From Campylobacteraceae bacterium (lineage in GTDB: Bacteria > Campylobacterota > Campylobacteria > Campylobacterales > Sulfurospirillaceae): DNA of 15,337 nt. A program made the position numbers and the translations under genes. Positions 6,851-14,041 of this stretch are shown one piece after another (positions within the stretch are counted from its first letter, which is position 1; every line of letters starts with the position of its first letter). Under the pieces are notes generated by a model. The model made no database searches. It was not told the origin of the DNA and saw only the letters and a list, made by a program, of their open reading frames with translations. The stretch spans positions 1 to 15,337 of the forward strand of contig JALUMJ010000012.1 in the NCBI GenBank assembly GCA_027040375.1. Direction: 5' to 3'.

Positions 6851-8622
6851 TAGTTAACTCCTATAAAATACAATGCACTAAAAAATAGCAAGATTATAAT
6901 CATGGTATTGTGAATATTGCCATAATACATCCTGCTTAAAAGTCCTGCGGTTTTCTTTGTTTGTGTGGCTAATGCCTCATAAAATGGGCTAGAGCTTCTT
7001 TTTAGTATGGCATTGACAAATTTTATCCTATACAAGTCTGTTCCAAAACCATATCCATAGTGTAATTGCGTATTTTTAGAAGGAACTTCTCCACAATAGC
7101 TTATATCAAATCTATTGAGATTGTTTTTAGCTTTTGATTTGATTCTCCATATCAAAAGTAAAATAAAGACAAAAATCACTACAAAAGCACTTATTATGAA
7201 CAATCCATTAAAATTACCTACAGCACTTTGCATAACGCCCATGCTTGTGTAAGGTATAGTATTTAAAGAAAATTCGATTAAAATTGGATTTATAACTTTG
7301 ATAAATGCTCCTGGAAATGCTCCAGTTGCCACTAATAAAAGTGCTAGTATGACCTGAGGTATAAGATAACTAATCGGTACTTCCTTTTGAGTTTCCAAAT
7401 CTTTTGATGTTGGATGACCAAGATATATGCCATATACAAGTTTATAACAATACAAAAATGAGGCTGCACCAGAGAAAAGCATACCAACTAAGATAAGAGC
7501 AAATTTTGAATCAATTGCTGCATTATAAAGCATAAATTTTGATGCAAATCCACCAAGTGGAGGCATACCAGCAAGAGCTATGATTCCTATCAACAACATC
7601 ACAAAAGATACTGGGGTTCTATATATCAAACCACCTAATTCACTAAATTTATTTTTACCAGTTTGTGCAACGATGGCAGCAACATTTATAAACAACAGTA
7701 GTTTTATGATTGTATGAATCAAAGTGTGGTACATTGCCCCCGCCACACCAAAAGAAGTTCCCATACCGATAACTGCGATTATGTAACCTAATTGTGCTAT
7801 AGATGAGTAAGCTAACAATCTTTTTACCTCATCTTGTGTAATTGCCTTAAATGTAGCTATTATTGAAGTAATTACACCAATCCAACCAAGAACATAACCA
7901 AAATCTGTACCATTTAGGATAACTCCAAACATATCTTTTAACTCTGCATATCCCACCAAATGTCCATATACTAAAAATAATCCATATATTCCCATCTTTG
8001 ACATAACTGCTGAAAGTATAGAGCTAAACAAATCAGGTGCTTTAGAATATGTATCTACAACCCAATAGTGAAGCCCTATGACTCCAGCTTTTGTAAAAAA
8101 GCTAAGAGAAAAGAGGACAATCAATGCCACTTTTATATTAAAAGGCATAGTATGAAATGAGTTTTGAATGACATTAAAATCAAATGAATTTGCAAAAGAA
8201 TACGCAATCACCATACCAGCAATCAAAGAAAAAGCAGATGCAAGTGAAAATAGTATGTATTTTTGTAAAGATTTTGTATCTATATCGCTTGATTTTGAGA
8301 TTAAGAAGTAGCTGCTCCAAGTCATAATCTCCCAACCGATAAAGAAAGTGATAAAGTCACCAGCTAAAACTATAGCTAACATGGCGATAGAGAGTAAAAA
8401 TTGCAAAGCATAATAGCTAAAAGATGTTTTCTTACTTTTTTGGGCTATGGTTACTAGTAAAAATGATATCAAACTCAAGTATGCGAAAAATGTACCCAAT
8501 GGTGTCTGCGATAGGCTTAGAGTAAACTCTTTTGTTAAAGATAAGCTTACATGTAAGTCTCCGCCAAATTGGTATAAAAACAGTATAGGTAGTAAATTTA
8601 ACAATAAAAATATCGAATTCAT
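6850..8622 (-). CDS. second NuoL/M/N-like antiporter subunit (MbxH'-like)
   Basis: A 590-residue polytopic protein of the proton-translocating NADH-quinone oxidoreductase family (MrpA/MrpD/NuoL type), with about 14 transmembrane helices. The key channel residues are present: Glu98 in FFIGWEIMTW (TM5), Lys178 in FFTKAGVIGLHYWVVD (TM7), Lys307 after HTLIHTII, and Lys362 in GGFASKFML. The C-terminal 85 residues hold FDISYCGEVPS (505-515), an amphipathic stretch and a last transmembrane helix, similar to HyfB/HycC-type subunits. It sits between a second antiporter subunit and the NuoH-like subunit, as MbxH' does in Pyrococcus. Two pump subunits distinguish MBX/MBS from the single-pump MBH. Whether H+ or Na+ moves cannot be told from the sequence. 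The start overlaps the upstream stop (ATGA). Confidence 0.93.
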   Translation of the reverse strand: MNSIFLLLNLLPILFLYQFGGDLHVSLSLTKEFTLSLSQTPLGTFFAYLSLISFLLVTIAQKSKKTSFSYYALQFLLSIAMLAIVLAGDFITFFIGWEIMTWSSYFLISKSSDIDTKSLQKYILFSLASAFSLIAGMVIAYSFANSFDFNVIQNSFHTMPFNIKVALIVLFSLSFFTKAGVIGLHYWVVDTYSKAPDLFSSILSAVMSKMGIYGLFLVYGHLVGYAELKDMFGVILNGTDFGYVLGWIGVITSIIATFKAITQDEVKRLLAYSSIAQLGYIIAVIGMGTSFGVAGAMYHTLIHTIIKLLLFINVAAIVAQTGKNKFSELGGLIYRTPVSFVMLLIGIIALAGMPPLGGFASKFMLYNAAIDSKFALILVGMLFSGAASFLYCYKLVYGIYLGHPTSKDLETQKEVPISYLIPQVILALLLVATGAFPGAFIKVINPILIEFSLNTIPYTSMGVMQSAVGNFNGLFIISAFVVIFVFILLLIWRIKSKAKNNLNRFDISYCGEVPSKNTQLHYGYGFGTDLYRIKFVNAILKRSSSPFYEALATQTKKTAGLLSRMYYGNIHNTMIIILLFFSALYFIGVN

Positions 8623-10073
8623 AGTCCTACTCCTAGTGCAAATTGAAGATAGCTATGCGGTTGCAGCAAAGCATTTGTTGCTAAATCTGTATAATGAGTC
8701 AATAGCGAAGGATAAACGCCAAAAAGCACTATCAAGATAGCTAAAACAGATAAAACTATATAGTTGACAAATCCAACTGGCACGCTTGTTTTTGTTCTTT
8801 TTTTATCTAACATCAAAGCAATAAGCCTAAAGAAATAAACCGCTTCTACGATAGAAACCAAGAGTATGAAAGCTATGGCTATATAGTTGTGTGAAAGTGC
8901 AAAGCCTTTGAGAATCAAGATTTTACCAATAAATCCACTAAATGGTGGAATTCCTAAAATCGATAAAAAACCTATGATTAAAACTATGCTTAAAAACAGA
9001 GATTTAAAGTCACCGACTATCGTAATCTTTGTGCTTTTAAATTTGCTGATTAAAATTCCAAGAACTAAAAATATCAACAACTTAGATATAGAGTGACTTG
9101 CTAGATGAAACAATGCACCAGAAATGGTGTCGCTAGAGTTAGAAGCTAAAGCCATAAATAAGATACCTAATTGCCCAAGCGTTGAGTATGCAAAAAGCCT
9201 TTTGATATCTTTTTGATTTAAGGCTGTAAATTCTGAAACTAGGAATGTAATAGCTCCTAGACTCATAATTAAAAGCGTATATTTTGTATTTAATCCAAAC
9301 AGATAAAAGAGGTGAAAAAATACAAATAGATAAGATTTGGCGACGATTGCACTAAAAAGTCCATTTACATGTGAGCTACTTCCTTGATATATATCAGGTG
9401 CCCAAAAGTTCATAGGGAAAAGTTCTGCTTTTGTTCCAAAGCCGATAAAAAGCATCAAGGCTATCAAAACTGCAATTTTAGGATCAATTTCACTGTATCT
9501 TTGAGCTATAAGCCCTATATTTACAGTACCAATCTGCAAGTATATAAGCATAATAGCAAAAACTATAAATATAGAAGCTATAGAGCCGATGATAAGGTAT
9601 TTGATGCCAGCTTCTAGTCCTAATTTGTCTTTATTGTAAGCTGCTAGTGCGTATGAGCTAATGCCTGTGATTTCAAAAAAGATATACACATTAAATATAT
9701 CACAGCTAAGTATCATGCCGATACTTCCAGCTAATAACATGTTAAAAAATACATAAAATCTTGTCTCATTTGTATTGTCATTTGCTTTAAAATACCAAAG
9801 CATATAGAGTGAAACCATAAAACCACTAAATGTAAAAATCAACAAAAACAATAAGGAAAAATTGTCTAGTACAAAAGCGATACCTATAGGAGGTGCTACA
9901 GAAAATTGTGAAATCTGAGGTAAACTTACGCCTGTGTATTCCAGCGTTTGGACAAAAAGTATAAAAGTTAGAAAAACTGAACTGCCTCTTAGAGCAGAAG
10001 TTCCTAGTTTTCTAAAATAAGGAGTTAAAAATGAAAAAATAACGGGTAATAAAAAATAATAACCTAAGCTCAT
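8619..10073 (-). CDS. MrpD/MnhD-like antiporter subunit (MbxH-like)
   Basis: A 484-residue protein with about 14 transmembrane helices, of the MrpD/NuoN/NuoM family. Channel residues seen are Glu134 in VYIFFEITGISSYAL (TM5), Lys215 in GFGTKAELFPMNFWAPD (TM7), Lys246 in IVAKSYLF, Lys331 in FHLASHSISKLLIF and Lys384 in GFIGKILILKG. It directly follows the MnhC-like gene (1-nt gap), the standard Mrp C-D order, and overlaps the next antiporter gene by ATGA. It is therefore the distal pump of the membrane arm. Paralogy with the adjacent 590-residue subunit suggests an old duplication. The family assignment is firm; the translocated ion is unknown. Confidence 0.94.
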   Translation of the reverse strand: MSLGYYFLLPVIFSFLTPYFRKLGTSALRGSSVFLTFILFVQTLEYTGVSLPQISQFSVAPPIGIAFVLDNFSLLFLLIFTFSGFMVSLYMLWYFKANDNTNETRFYVFFNMLLAGSIGMILSCDIFNVYIFFEITGISSYALAAYNKDKLGLEAGIKYLIIGSIASIFIVFAIMLIYLQIGTVNIGLIAQRYSEIDPKIAVLIALMLFIGFGTKAELFPMNFWAPDIYQGSSSHVNGLFSAIVAKSYLFVFFHLFYLFGLNTKYTLLIMSLGAITFLVSEFTALNQKDIKRLFAYSTLGQLGILFMALASNSSDTISGALFHLASHSISKLLIFLVLGILISKFKSTKITIVGDFKSLFLSIVLIIGFLSILGIPPFSGFIGKILILKGFALSHNYIAIAFILLVSIVEAVYFFRLIALMLDKKRTKTSVPVGFVNYIVLSVLAILIVLFGVYPSLLTHYTDLATNALLQPHSYLQFALGVGL

Positions 10074-10074
10074 A

Positions 10075-10452
10075 TTAATCCCTTAATTCATTCATTTTAG
10101 ATATATCATTTATACCTGTGAGTCTAAAATACTCAATACCAAATGACAATCCAAGTGCTAAAACCGCAAGACCAATAACGATGGTTGTAAGTATCATCGC
10201 TTGTGGAACTGGGTCAACCATATTTGTAAAAGTTTTGTCACTTCCATCTACGATAGGAGCCACAAGACCAAAATTATAATGCAAACCAATAAAAAATAAA
10301 AACAAAGCACTTTCCATTATGTCAAACGATATCAAGACTTTTACCAAGTTTTTTTGTGTAAATATTCCATACAACCCTATGGTAAAAAGCAACATCGAAC
10401 CGACTGTTATGATAAAATGTATAGTTTCATTTGAATTAAAAAAATCAAGCAT
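10075..10452 (-). CDS. MnhC/NuoK-like subunit (MbxG-like)
   Basis: A 125-residue protein with three transmembrane segments. It contains the NuoK/MrpC-type helix LVKVLISFDIMESAL with Glu47, and the MrpC hallmark DPVPQAMILT (80-89) followed by a TIVIGLAVLALGL helix. It forms part of the proton path beside the antiporter subunits. The start at 10452 is preferred because AAAGAGGT lies about 5 nt upstream and the overlap with the MnhB stop is then only 8 nt. An in-frame ATG at 10485 would add 11 residues (MLKKIILKRCL) not typical of the family. One nucleotide separates its stop from the MbxH-like gene. Confidence 0.93.
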   Translation of the reverse strand: MLDFFNSNETIHFIITVGSMLLFTIGLYGIFTQKNLVKVLISFDIMESALFLFFIGLHYNFGLVAPIVDGSDKTFTNMVDPVPQAMILTTIVIGLAVLALGLSFGIEYFRLTGINDISKMNELRD

Positions 10453-11173
10453 GAGGCACCTCTTTAAGATAATCTTCTTTAACAAAATACTCTACGATAA
10501 CGCTCATCTCACTACCTACTTTTATACCTACTATTATATAGATAATCGGGATAATACCACCACTTACAAGTTCTCCAATTTGACTAACTGGGTGTGGTAA
10601 AAAGTTTCCAAGTAGTATATTTATCTTAAATAGTGATATGATAGCAATTAACACATAAGCAGCACCACTAAGTGATTCGCCAAGTGTCAATATAGAGTGT
10701 TTTAGTTTCATATTTGGATTTGCTAAAAACAGCAATAAAAATGCAGTAGCTATAACAACACCACCTTGAAAACCACCACCTGGACTTAGATGACCATGCA
10801 CGATGACATAAACACCAAAAAGCACTATAACATTTAAAAGCATCTTACTGCCGATATCCAAAATAAAACTTTCTTGATGAACAACTTTTTTATAAGTTCT
10901 CTGAGTTGATGAAAGCATCAAAGCTATACCTGTAGTTGCTAAAAAAAGCACAGTAACCTCACCAACTGTATCAATTCCACGAAAGAAAGTGACAACAGAT
11001 GTGACAGCATTTGCTGTAGCTGTTTGCATATTTAGCGATAAAACTATATCTCCAACTGTTTTATGCAAATTTGTCTTTACATGTGAGAGCAAGCCAAGAA
11101 TAGAAAGCATCAGAGCAGAAGAGAGTAGGGATAAAACTATATGCTTTAACCTAAATTCTTTTTTTAGATTCAT
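10445..11173 (-). CDS. MbhE-MnhB fused subunit (MbxF-like)
   Basis: A 242-residue membrane protein combining two Mrp modules. Residues about 10-90 resemble MbhE or the C-terminal end of MrpA: a first helix, then FFRGIDTVGEVTVLF with Glu72, in a family usually reading 'DTLGE'. Residues about 100-242 are the MnhB domain, with VHGHLSPGGGFQGGVV (125-140) and four or so transmembrane helices. In MBH these are separate E and F subunits; the Pyrococcus mbx series skips E, consistent with the same fusion. It is part of the ion-translocating membrane arm. The start overlaps the upstream small subunit by ATGA. It could be annotated simply as MnhB, but the length and N-terminal motif support a fusion. 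Confidence 0.9.
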   Translation of the reverse strand: MNLKKEFRLKHIVLSLLSSALMLSILGLLSHVKTNLHKTVGDIVLSLNMQTATANAVTSVVTFFRGIDTVGEVTVLFLATTGIALMLSSTQRTYKKVVHQESFILDIGSKMLLNVIVLFGVYVIVHGHLSPGGGFQGGVVIATAFLLLFLANPNMKLKHSILTLGESLSGAAYVLIAIISLFKINILLGNFLPHPVSQIGELVSGGIIPIIYIIVGIKVGSEMSVIVEYFVKEDYLKEVPHA

Positions 11174-11421
11174 GATTCCATCTCCTTATCGATAGAAGTA
11201 TGCCTGATGCCTAGTAAAAACACTGCTGTGCTAAGTCCTGTGCCAATAACCGCTTCAGTAAGTGCAACATCAGGAGCTTGAAATATAAAAAATAGCACAA
11301 CACTACCAAGACCAACTCCCATAAAAAGTATCACAGACTGAGTTATATCTTTGCTCAAGATTGCATAAAATGCAACGGATAGGATGGCAAGAAAGGTAAA
11401 TAAAATTGTAATTCCTATCAT
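11170..11421 (-). CDS. MbhD-like / MrpA C-terminal (DUF4040) subunit (MbxD-like)
   Basis: An 83-residue protein with about three transmembrane helices. It has the DUF4040 signature FQAPDVALTEAVIGTGLS, including Glu56. In canonical Mrp antiporters this segment is part of the C-terminal region of MrpA; in MBH/MBX-type complexes it is a separate small subunit (MbhD). Finding it free-standing between the MnhG and MnhB genes is one sign that the operon is MBH/MBX-like and not a plain Mrp antiporter. Both ends overlap neighbouring genes by ATGA, so it should be made in register with them. Confidence 0.93.
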   Translation of the reverse strand: MIGITILFTFLAILSVAFYAILSKDITQSVILFMGVGLGSVVLFFIFQAPDVALTEAVIGTGLSTAVFLLGIRHTSIDKEMES

Positions 11422-11759
11422 AATTCTTCCTCTTTGTTAGTATCTGCTGTTTTAAGAGCATCTGCTCCGCTTGTATTGTAAACATGTTTATAAAATCTTT
11501 TGTAAGTAGTCATCGCTAACAATGAAGATGAGATTGGATTTGTAATTAACAAAAATATACTTAAAACGACAAGCTTAAATGTCCATTGTGGCTCAAAACA
11601 AGCTACTCCTAAAATCACAAATAAAGAACCAAGCGTTGAAGCTTTTGTTGCGGCTTGCATACGAGTAAGAGTATCTGGCATACGCAACAAGCCAATACCA
11701 CTGATAAAAAATAGAATTACCCCTAAAAAACCAAGAATATACCCTAAGATACTTAGCAT
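11418..11759 (-). CDS. MnhG/MrpG-family subunit (MbxC-like)
   Basis: A 113-residue protein with about three transmembrane segments. The MrpG hallmark GIGLLRMPDTLTRMQAATK (21-39) is followed by ASTLGS. The C-terminal 25 residues are hydrophilic (NTSGADALKTADTNKEEEL) and likely cytoplasmic. It is a membrane-arm subunit of Mrp/MBH/MBX complexes. It sits between the MnhF gene (TAATG overlap) and the MbhD-like gene (ATGA overlap). The family call is unambiguous. Confidence 0.94.
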   Translation of the reverse strand: MLSILGYILGFLGVILFFISGIGLLRMPDTLTRMQAATKASTLGSLFVILGVACFEPQWTFKLVVLSIFLLITNPISSSLLAMTTYKRFYKHVYNTSGADALKTADTNKEEEL

Positions 11760-12007
11760 TAAAGCTCCTTATCCAAAAATTTTGCGAATACAACAGTACC
11801 TATGAATCCAGTCAATCCAAATACAAAAGCAACATCTAAATATAAGCTTTTGTGGAAATAGAAAGACAGAACCACCAGCAATGAAGTAGTTATGACGCTC
11901 ATTGAGTCAAAGGCAACTACTCTATCAACTAAAGTCGGACCCCTTAAAAACCTAATTAATGCTAACAATAGCGATAACGCTATAAGTAAAATTAAAAAAT
12001 TAAACAT
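11759..12007 (-). CDS. MnhF/MrpF-family subunit (MbxB-like), first gene of the operon
   Basis: An 82-residue protein with three transmembrane helices and the MrpF hallmark RGPTLVDRVVAFD (22-34). It is the promoter-proximal gene of the 13-gene operon. A GGGG lies about 5 nt before the ATG and may serve as a weak Shine-Dalgarno. The stop overlaps the next start as TAATG. In Pyrococcus mbx the MnhE gene precedes this one; here that gene has moved to the operon end. The family call is firm. Confidence 0.94.
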   Translation of the reverse strand: MFNFLILLIALSLLLALIRFLRGPTLVDRVVAFDSMSVITTSLLVVLSFYFHKSLYLDVAFVFGLTGFIGTVVFAKFLDKEL

Positions 12008-12039
12008 TTTTGCCCCATCAAATTTACTTTTTTTGTAAG

Positions 12040-12045
12040 ATTATC
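12040..12045 (-). promoter_or_regulatory. candidate -10 element for the MBX-type operon
   Basis: On the minus strand GATAAT lies 32 nt before the first ATG, with transcription expected to begin near 12033 and leave a leader of about 26 nt. No clear -35 is seen; Campylobacterota sigma-70 promoters commonly lack one. The overlapping ATTATA just upstream (12053-12048) is an alternative. The call is tentative. Confidence 0.35.
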
Positions 12046-12094
12046 GCTATAATGCTTTTTCTTAGATAAATAACTCAAACTATAAACAATAATT

Positions 12095-12111
12095 AACATT
12101 ATTATAATGTT
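12095..12111. promoter_or_regulatory. 17-bp perfect palindrome, candidate operator
   Basis: AACATTAT-T-ATAATGTT has perfect 8-nt arms around one central base. It lies in the divergent intergenic region between the MBX-type operon and the TRIC-family gene. Its size and symmetry suit a dimeric repressor such as a Fur/PerR-, ArsR- or Crp-type regulator. No regulator gene is present in the window. In AT-rich DNA a chance palindrome is possible. Confidence 0.4.
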
Positions 12112-12174
12112 GTTGATACAAATATCATATAATTTAAATTAAACTTTATTTGCAAAAATTAATGTAAAATTTTG

Positions 12175-12180
12175 TATAAT
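12175..12180 (+). promoter_or_regulatory. consensus -10 (TATAAT) immediately before the TRIC gene
   Basis: A perfect TATAAT preceded by TG ends 6 nt before the ATG at 12187, so transcription would begin at or next to the start codon. A weak TTGCAA at 12150-12155 (19-nt spacer) could be a -35. No Shine-Dalgarno is seen. This implies a leaderless transcript if the promoter is used. Confidence 0.5.
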
Positions 12181-12186
12181 ACAAAA

Positions 12187-12810
12187 ATGATTAGCAATAC
12201 AATTTTATTAGATCTAGCAGATTTTATCGGTATTATTTCTTTCGCATTGAGTGGTTTTTATGTGGCTACAAAAGATAGACTAGATTTGCTTGGCATCTTT
12301 ATAGCTTCTTTTTTAACTGCCCTTGGTGGTGGGGTTATACGAGATATTATTGCAGAACAAATCCCTTTTTCTTTTTTTGAAAAATCACCTGCTATCATCG
12401 TTATCTCAGTTTTGTTTTTGAGTATTTTGTTTGGCTTGCACAAAAAAAGCAAAATTATCAATAGCAAAATTTTGATTTTAAGTGACTCTATAGGTTTGAT
12501 TTCCTTTTCAATTTCAGGAGCATTAGTAGGCTTACATGTAGGCTTTAGTATGTTTGGTGTTGCTTTGCTTGCAATCATCACAGCGACTGGTGGCGGTGTG
12601 ATGAGAGATATCTTACTAAATAAAATTCCTCTTCTTTTAACAAGCGAGCTTTATGGAACCATCTCTTTGTTAATTGGAATTATTTTATATGAACTTAATT
12701 TATATGAGCAAATAAATATTTATACCATAAGTGCTCTCTTTGCTTTTGGTTTGATATTCAGGCTTCTTGCATATTATAGAAAATGGCATCTCCCGCTTCT
12801 AAATACTTAA
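12187..12810 (+). CDS. TRIC/UPF0126 family membrane protein (YicG/YadS-like)
   Basis: A 207-residue membrane protein with seven predicted transmembrane helices arranged as an internal duplication. Each half carries a glycine motif: GGGVIRDII (47-55) and GGGVMRDIL (135-143). This is the UPF0126/TRIC fold; prokaryotic members are trimeric cation channels or have been linked to glycine transport, so the substrate is uncertain. The ATG at 12187 is preferred. An in-frame TTG at 12172 would place the TATAAT inside the coding region and has no ribosome-binding site either. It is transcribed divergently from the MBX-type operon; a functional link is not shown. It may supply a counter-ion conductance (speculation). 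Confidence 0.9.
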   Translation: MISNTILLDLADFIGIISFALSGFYVATKDRLDLLGIFIASFLTALGGGVIRDIIAEQIPFSFFEKSPAIIVISVLFLSILFGLHKKSKIINSKILILSDSIGLISFSISGALVGLHVGFSMFGVALLAIITATGGGVMRDILLNKIPLLLTSELYGTISLLIGIILYELNLYEQINIYTISALFAFGLIFRLLAYYRKWHLPLLNT

Positions 12811-12821
12811 GTGATTTTAGA

Positions 12822-12827
12822 TATAAT
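12822..12827 (+). promoter_or_regulatory. candidate -10 (TATAAT) for argD
   Basis: A perfect TATAAT preceded by TTTTAGA lies in the 46-nt gap after the TRIC gene, 29 nt before the argD ATG. It gives a predicted leader of about 23 nt that contains the AAGGA ribosome-binding site (12845-12849). The -35 region is not recognisable. It also forms the small inverted repeat GATAT-A-ATATC. Confidence 0.5.
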
Positions 12828-12856
12828 ATCGTAAAAAGATATATAAGGACATCAAC

Positions 12857-14041
12857 ATGTATGAAAAAATGGATAAAGATTTTGTACTAAATACTTATGC
12901 TAGAAACTATGTAAATTTCAAACAAGGCATCAATGCAACTTTGTATGACGACAAAGGCAAAGATTATATAGATTTTACTAGTGGGATAGGCGTTGTGAGC
13001 GTAGGTCACGGTAACGCTAGGATGGCAAATGCTATATGTGAACAAGCTAGAAATCTTATACATACTTCAAACTTATATTTGATAGAGCCTCAAGCCAAAT
13101 TGGCTAAAAAGATTGTTCAATTAAGCGGCTTCGATATGGCTGTATTTTTCGCAAATTCTGGAGCAGAAGCAAATGAAGGAGCCATAAAGATAGCCAGAAA
13201 GTATGGTGAGCGAAAATTTAAAAACAAAAAATATAAAATTATAACTTTAGAAAACTCATTTCATGGTAGAACCATCACAACAGTAAAAGCAACAGGACAG
13301 AAAAGTTTTCATAAGTCTGATTTTAGCCCATATCCAGATGGATTTTCATTTGATAAAAACATAAAAACAATCTATGACTCTATAGATGATGAAACTATAG
13401 CTGTTATGATTGAGTTAGTGCAAGGCGAGGGTGGAGTTTGGCCAATCGACAAAAAAGAAGTTCAAGATTTGGCGAAATATTTAAAAGAAAGAGGACTCTT
13501 ACTTATAGTCGATGAAGTTCAAACTGGTGTCTATAGAAGTGGAGAATTTTTAGCCACAAATCTATATGAGATTGAGCCAGATATCATCACTCTAGCTAAG
13601 GGATTAGCAGGAGGAGTGCCGATAGGTGCAGTTTTAACAAAGCATAAAGACATATTTGAACCAGGTGATCACGGAAGCACTTTTGGAGGCAATTTTTTAA
13701 GCACAAGAGCTGGACTTGAAGTGCTTGATATTCTAGAAAGCTATAAAAATAGTGGCTTGCTTGATGAAACATTTTTGTATTTTGAAGAAAATCTAACTGA
13801 CATATGTTCAAAGTATCCAAATATCTTTAACAAGCAAGTTGGGCTAGGTTTGATGCGAGGTTTGAGATGCAAAGATGCACAAGTTTTATCGGATGCTATA
13901 AAAGCGTGCTTTGATGAGGGCTTGCTTGTTTTAAAAGCTGGACAAAATACTCTTCGCGTATTGCCACCGCTAACGATAAGTAAAGATGAGATAAAAGAAG
14001 GGTTTAAGAGGATGAAAAATGCATTTGACAAAATCTCTTAG
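12857..14041 (+). CDS. argD: acetylornithine aminotransferase, class III PLP enzyme
   Basis: A 394-residue cytosolic enzyme, the usual ArgD length. It converts N-acetylglutamate semialdehyde and glutamate to N2-acetylornithine and 2-oxoglutarate in arginine biosynthesis, and ArgD enzymes often also serve as succinyldiaminopimelate aminotransferase in lysine/peptidoglycan synthesis. Visible features are the SGIGV loop near the N-terminus, the phosphate-binding FANSGAEANEGA (98-109), NSFHGRT (133-139), VDEVQTG with Asp219 for the PLP pyridine N, the Schiff-base Lys248 in ITLAKGLAGGVP, GSTFGGN (273-279) and Arg367 for the substrate carboxylate. The start is supported by AAGGA 7 nt upstream. The 3' end overlaps the TolC-like gene by 23 nt. 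Other class III aminotransferases are possible, but motifs and length favour ArgD. Confidence 0.92.
   Translation: MYEKMDKDFVLNTYARNYVNFKQGINATLYDDKGKDYIDFTSGIGVVSVGHGNARMANAICEQARNLIHTSNLYLIEPQAKLAKKIVQLSGFDMAVFFANSGAEANEGAIKIARKYGERKFKNKKYKIITLENSFHGRTITTVKATGQKSFHKSDFSPYPDGFSFDKNIKTIYDSIDDETIAVMIELVQGEGGVWPIDKKEVQDLAKYLKERGLLLIVDEVQTGVYRSGEFLATNLYEIEPDIITLAKGLAGGVPIGAVLTKHKDIFEPGDHGSTFGGNFLSTRAGLEVLDILESYKNSGLLDETFLYFEENLTDICSKYPNIFNKQVGLGLMRGLRCKDAQVLSDAIKACFDEGLLVLKAGQNTLRVLPPLTISKDEIKEGFKRMKNAFDKIS

Noticed and set aside
10453..10485. Longer start for the MnhC-like protein
   Set aside because: It adds a basic, non-family N-terminus and a 41-nt overlap, while AAAGAGGT is correctly placed for the ATG at 10452.
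2709..12007. Ordinary Mrp Na+/H+ antiporter operon, or NADH dehydrogenase (complex I)
   Set aside because: A plain Mrp has no Fe-S, NuoD- or NuoH-like subunits, and there is no long MrpA here. Complex I is excluded by the lack of NuoE/F/G, by the MnhE/F/G subunits, and by the residual Cys in the NuoD-like protein.
12048..12053. Consensus TATAAT on the + strand as the main TRIC promoter
   Set aside because: It would leave a leader of about 127 nt without a Shine-Dalgarno before the ATG, and a better-placed TATAAT lies at 12175-12180. It is kept only as an alternative.
12172..12186. TTG start adding five residues (MYNTK) to the TRIC-family protein
   Set aside because: No ribosome-binding site is present, the stretch contains the consensus -10 TATAAT, and the ATG at 12187 gives the usual family N-terminus.
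12258..12581. 107-codon open frame on the - strand opposite the TRIC gene
   Set aside because: It is a shadow of a conserved coding frame, with no ribosome-binding site or recognisable domain.
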